Below, piece after piece: positions 11,615 to 11,820 of a stretch of 11,820 nucleotides of DNA; position 1 is the first letter of the stretch, and every line of letters begins with the position of its first letter. Under the pieces are notes generated by a model. The model was given only the letters and a program-made list of their open reading frames with translations, made no database searches and had not been told where the DNA came from. The position numbers and the translations under genes were made by a program. The DNA is from Nitrososphaerales archaeon TH5894 (GTDB taxonomy: Archaea; Thermoproteota; Nitrososphaeria; Nitrososphaerales; Nitrososphaeraceae): the NCBI GenBank assembly GCA_014523485.1, contig JAATVK010000190.1:1-11820 (forward strand), in the 5' to 3' direction.

Positions 11615-11820
11615 TTAATCTAAACATATTCCTGGAACAGCGATCTTCTTGAATGCATGTGCCGAAATCACTAAACTATTATCATCATATTTCATCAATG
11701 GTGATTGCGTTTCTGAACTAAAAATTAGTGTTTTAACTGCATTCTTATACTGTTCTATTGACTCCCAAACTTCATACATAATGAATACGCTACTCTTTCC
11801 AATTCCCTTATGTAGTTGAG
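11615..11820 (-). CDS. ABM-fold protein, second copy (partial at window edge)
   Basis: Only the C-terminal 67 residues lie inside the window; the gene continues past 11820. It reads QLHKGIGKSSVFIMYEVWES, IEQYKNAVKTLIFSSETQSP, a YDDNSLVISAHAF stretch and the end KKIAVPGICLD before TAA (11615-11617). By eye 48 of 67 residues equal the copy at 6611-6997, with no stops or shifts and mostly conservative changes. The V-W-E-S-I-E signature of the ABM fold is kept (Asn-Tyr-Ala became Met-Tyr-Glu). Intactness over the visible part suggests the gene is functional, unlike its convergent neighbour. Substrate and role are unknown, as for the first copy. Confidence 0.8.
   Translation of the reverse strand, partial: QLHKGIGKSSVFIMYEVWESIEQYKNAVKTLIFSSETQSPLMKYDDNSLVISAHAFKKIAVPGICLD

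Noticed and set aside
1..11820. CRISPR array, transposase, integrase or IS element
   Set aside because: No regularly spaced repeats, no transposase or integrase frames and no flanked IS ends were found.

Overview
The window is strongly A+T-rich and gene-poor. It fits the genome of a terrestrial ammonia-oxidising archaeon (Nitrososphaerota/Thaumarchaeota, probably Nitrososphaerales and perhaps Nitrosocosmicus-like). This is inferred from small zinc-ribbon proteins of a style I associate with that group, a short ABM-fold protein, roadblock-like DUF proteins, and TATA-like boxes placed about 25-35 bases before start codons, as expected for leaderless archaeal transcripts. No database search was possible, so the assignment rests on recognised protein style.

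Layout. 1-2460: a small zinc-ribbon gene (173-382, -) and a roadblock/DUF6659-like gene (1414-1761, -), separated by long gene-free DNA with two families of dispersed repeats, hairpins, a gene relic (968-1147) and a tRNA 3'-end-like relic near 1233. 2459-4084: a small conserved-looking gene (2459-2755, -), a probably broken small gene upstream of it, a doubtful 66-aa ORF and a hairpin-rich non-coding stretch. 4085-6600: a run of plus-strand genes, namely a helix-hairpin-helix-like protein, a disordered hydrophilic protein, a SpoVT/AbrB-like relic, a 38-aa zinc protein, two unknown proteins and a twice-frameshifted gene. 6611-6997: an ABM-like gene running convergently. 7757-8194: a second roadblock-like gene. 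8195-8831: relics (HEPN-like fragment, tRNA-like relic, stop-broken roadblock paralogue). 8821-11301: a one-TM mini-protein, a convergent membrane-anchored surface protein, and two small zinc proteins. 11337-11820: a zinc-ribbon relic joined to a second, truncated copy of the frameshifted-gene/ABM convergent pair, cut by the window edge.

The overall picture is an accessory, decaying region. At least two gene families (the broken-gene/ABM pair and the roadblock-like gene) are present as an intact or near-intact copy plus a decayed copy. tRNA T-arm relics and short dispersed repeats lie between genes. No integrase, transposase, CRISPR array, rRNA or complete tRNA was seen. The most unusual items are the duplicated convergent module, the frame 1-2-1 gene at 6127-6600, the repeated mini-ORF leaders in the 5.1-6.1 kb gene run, and the set of T-arm relics. 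I found no convincing intact new defence or metabolic system.
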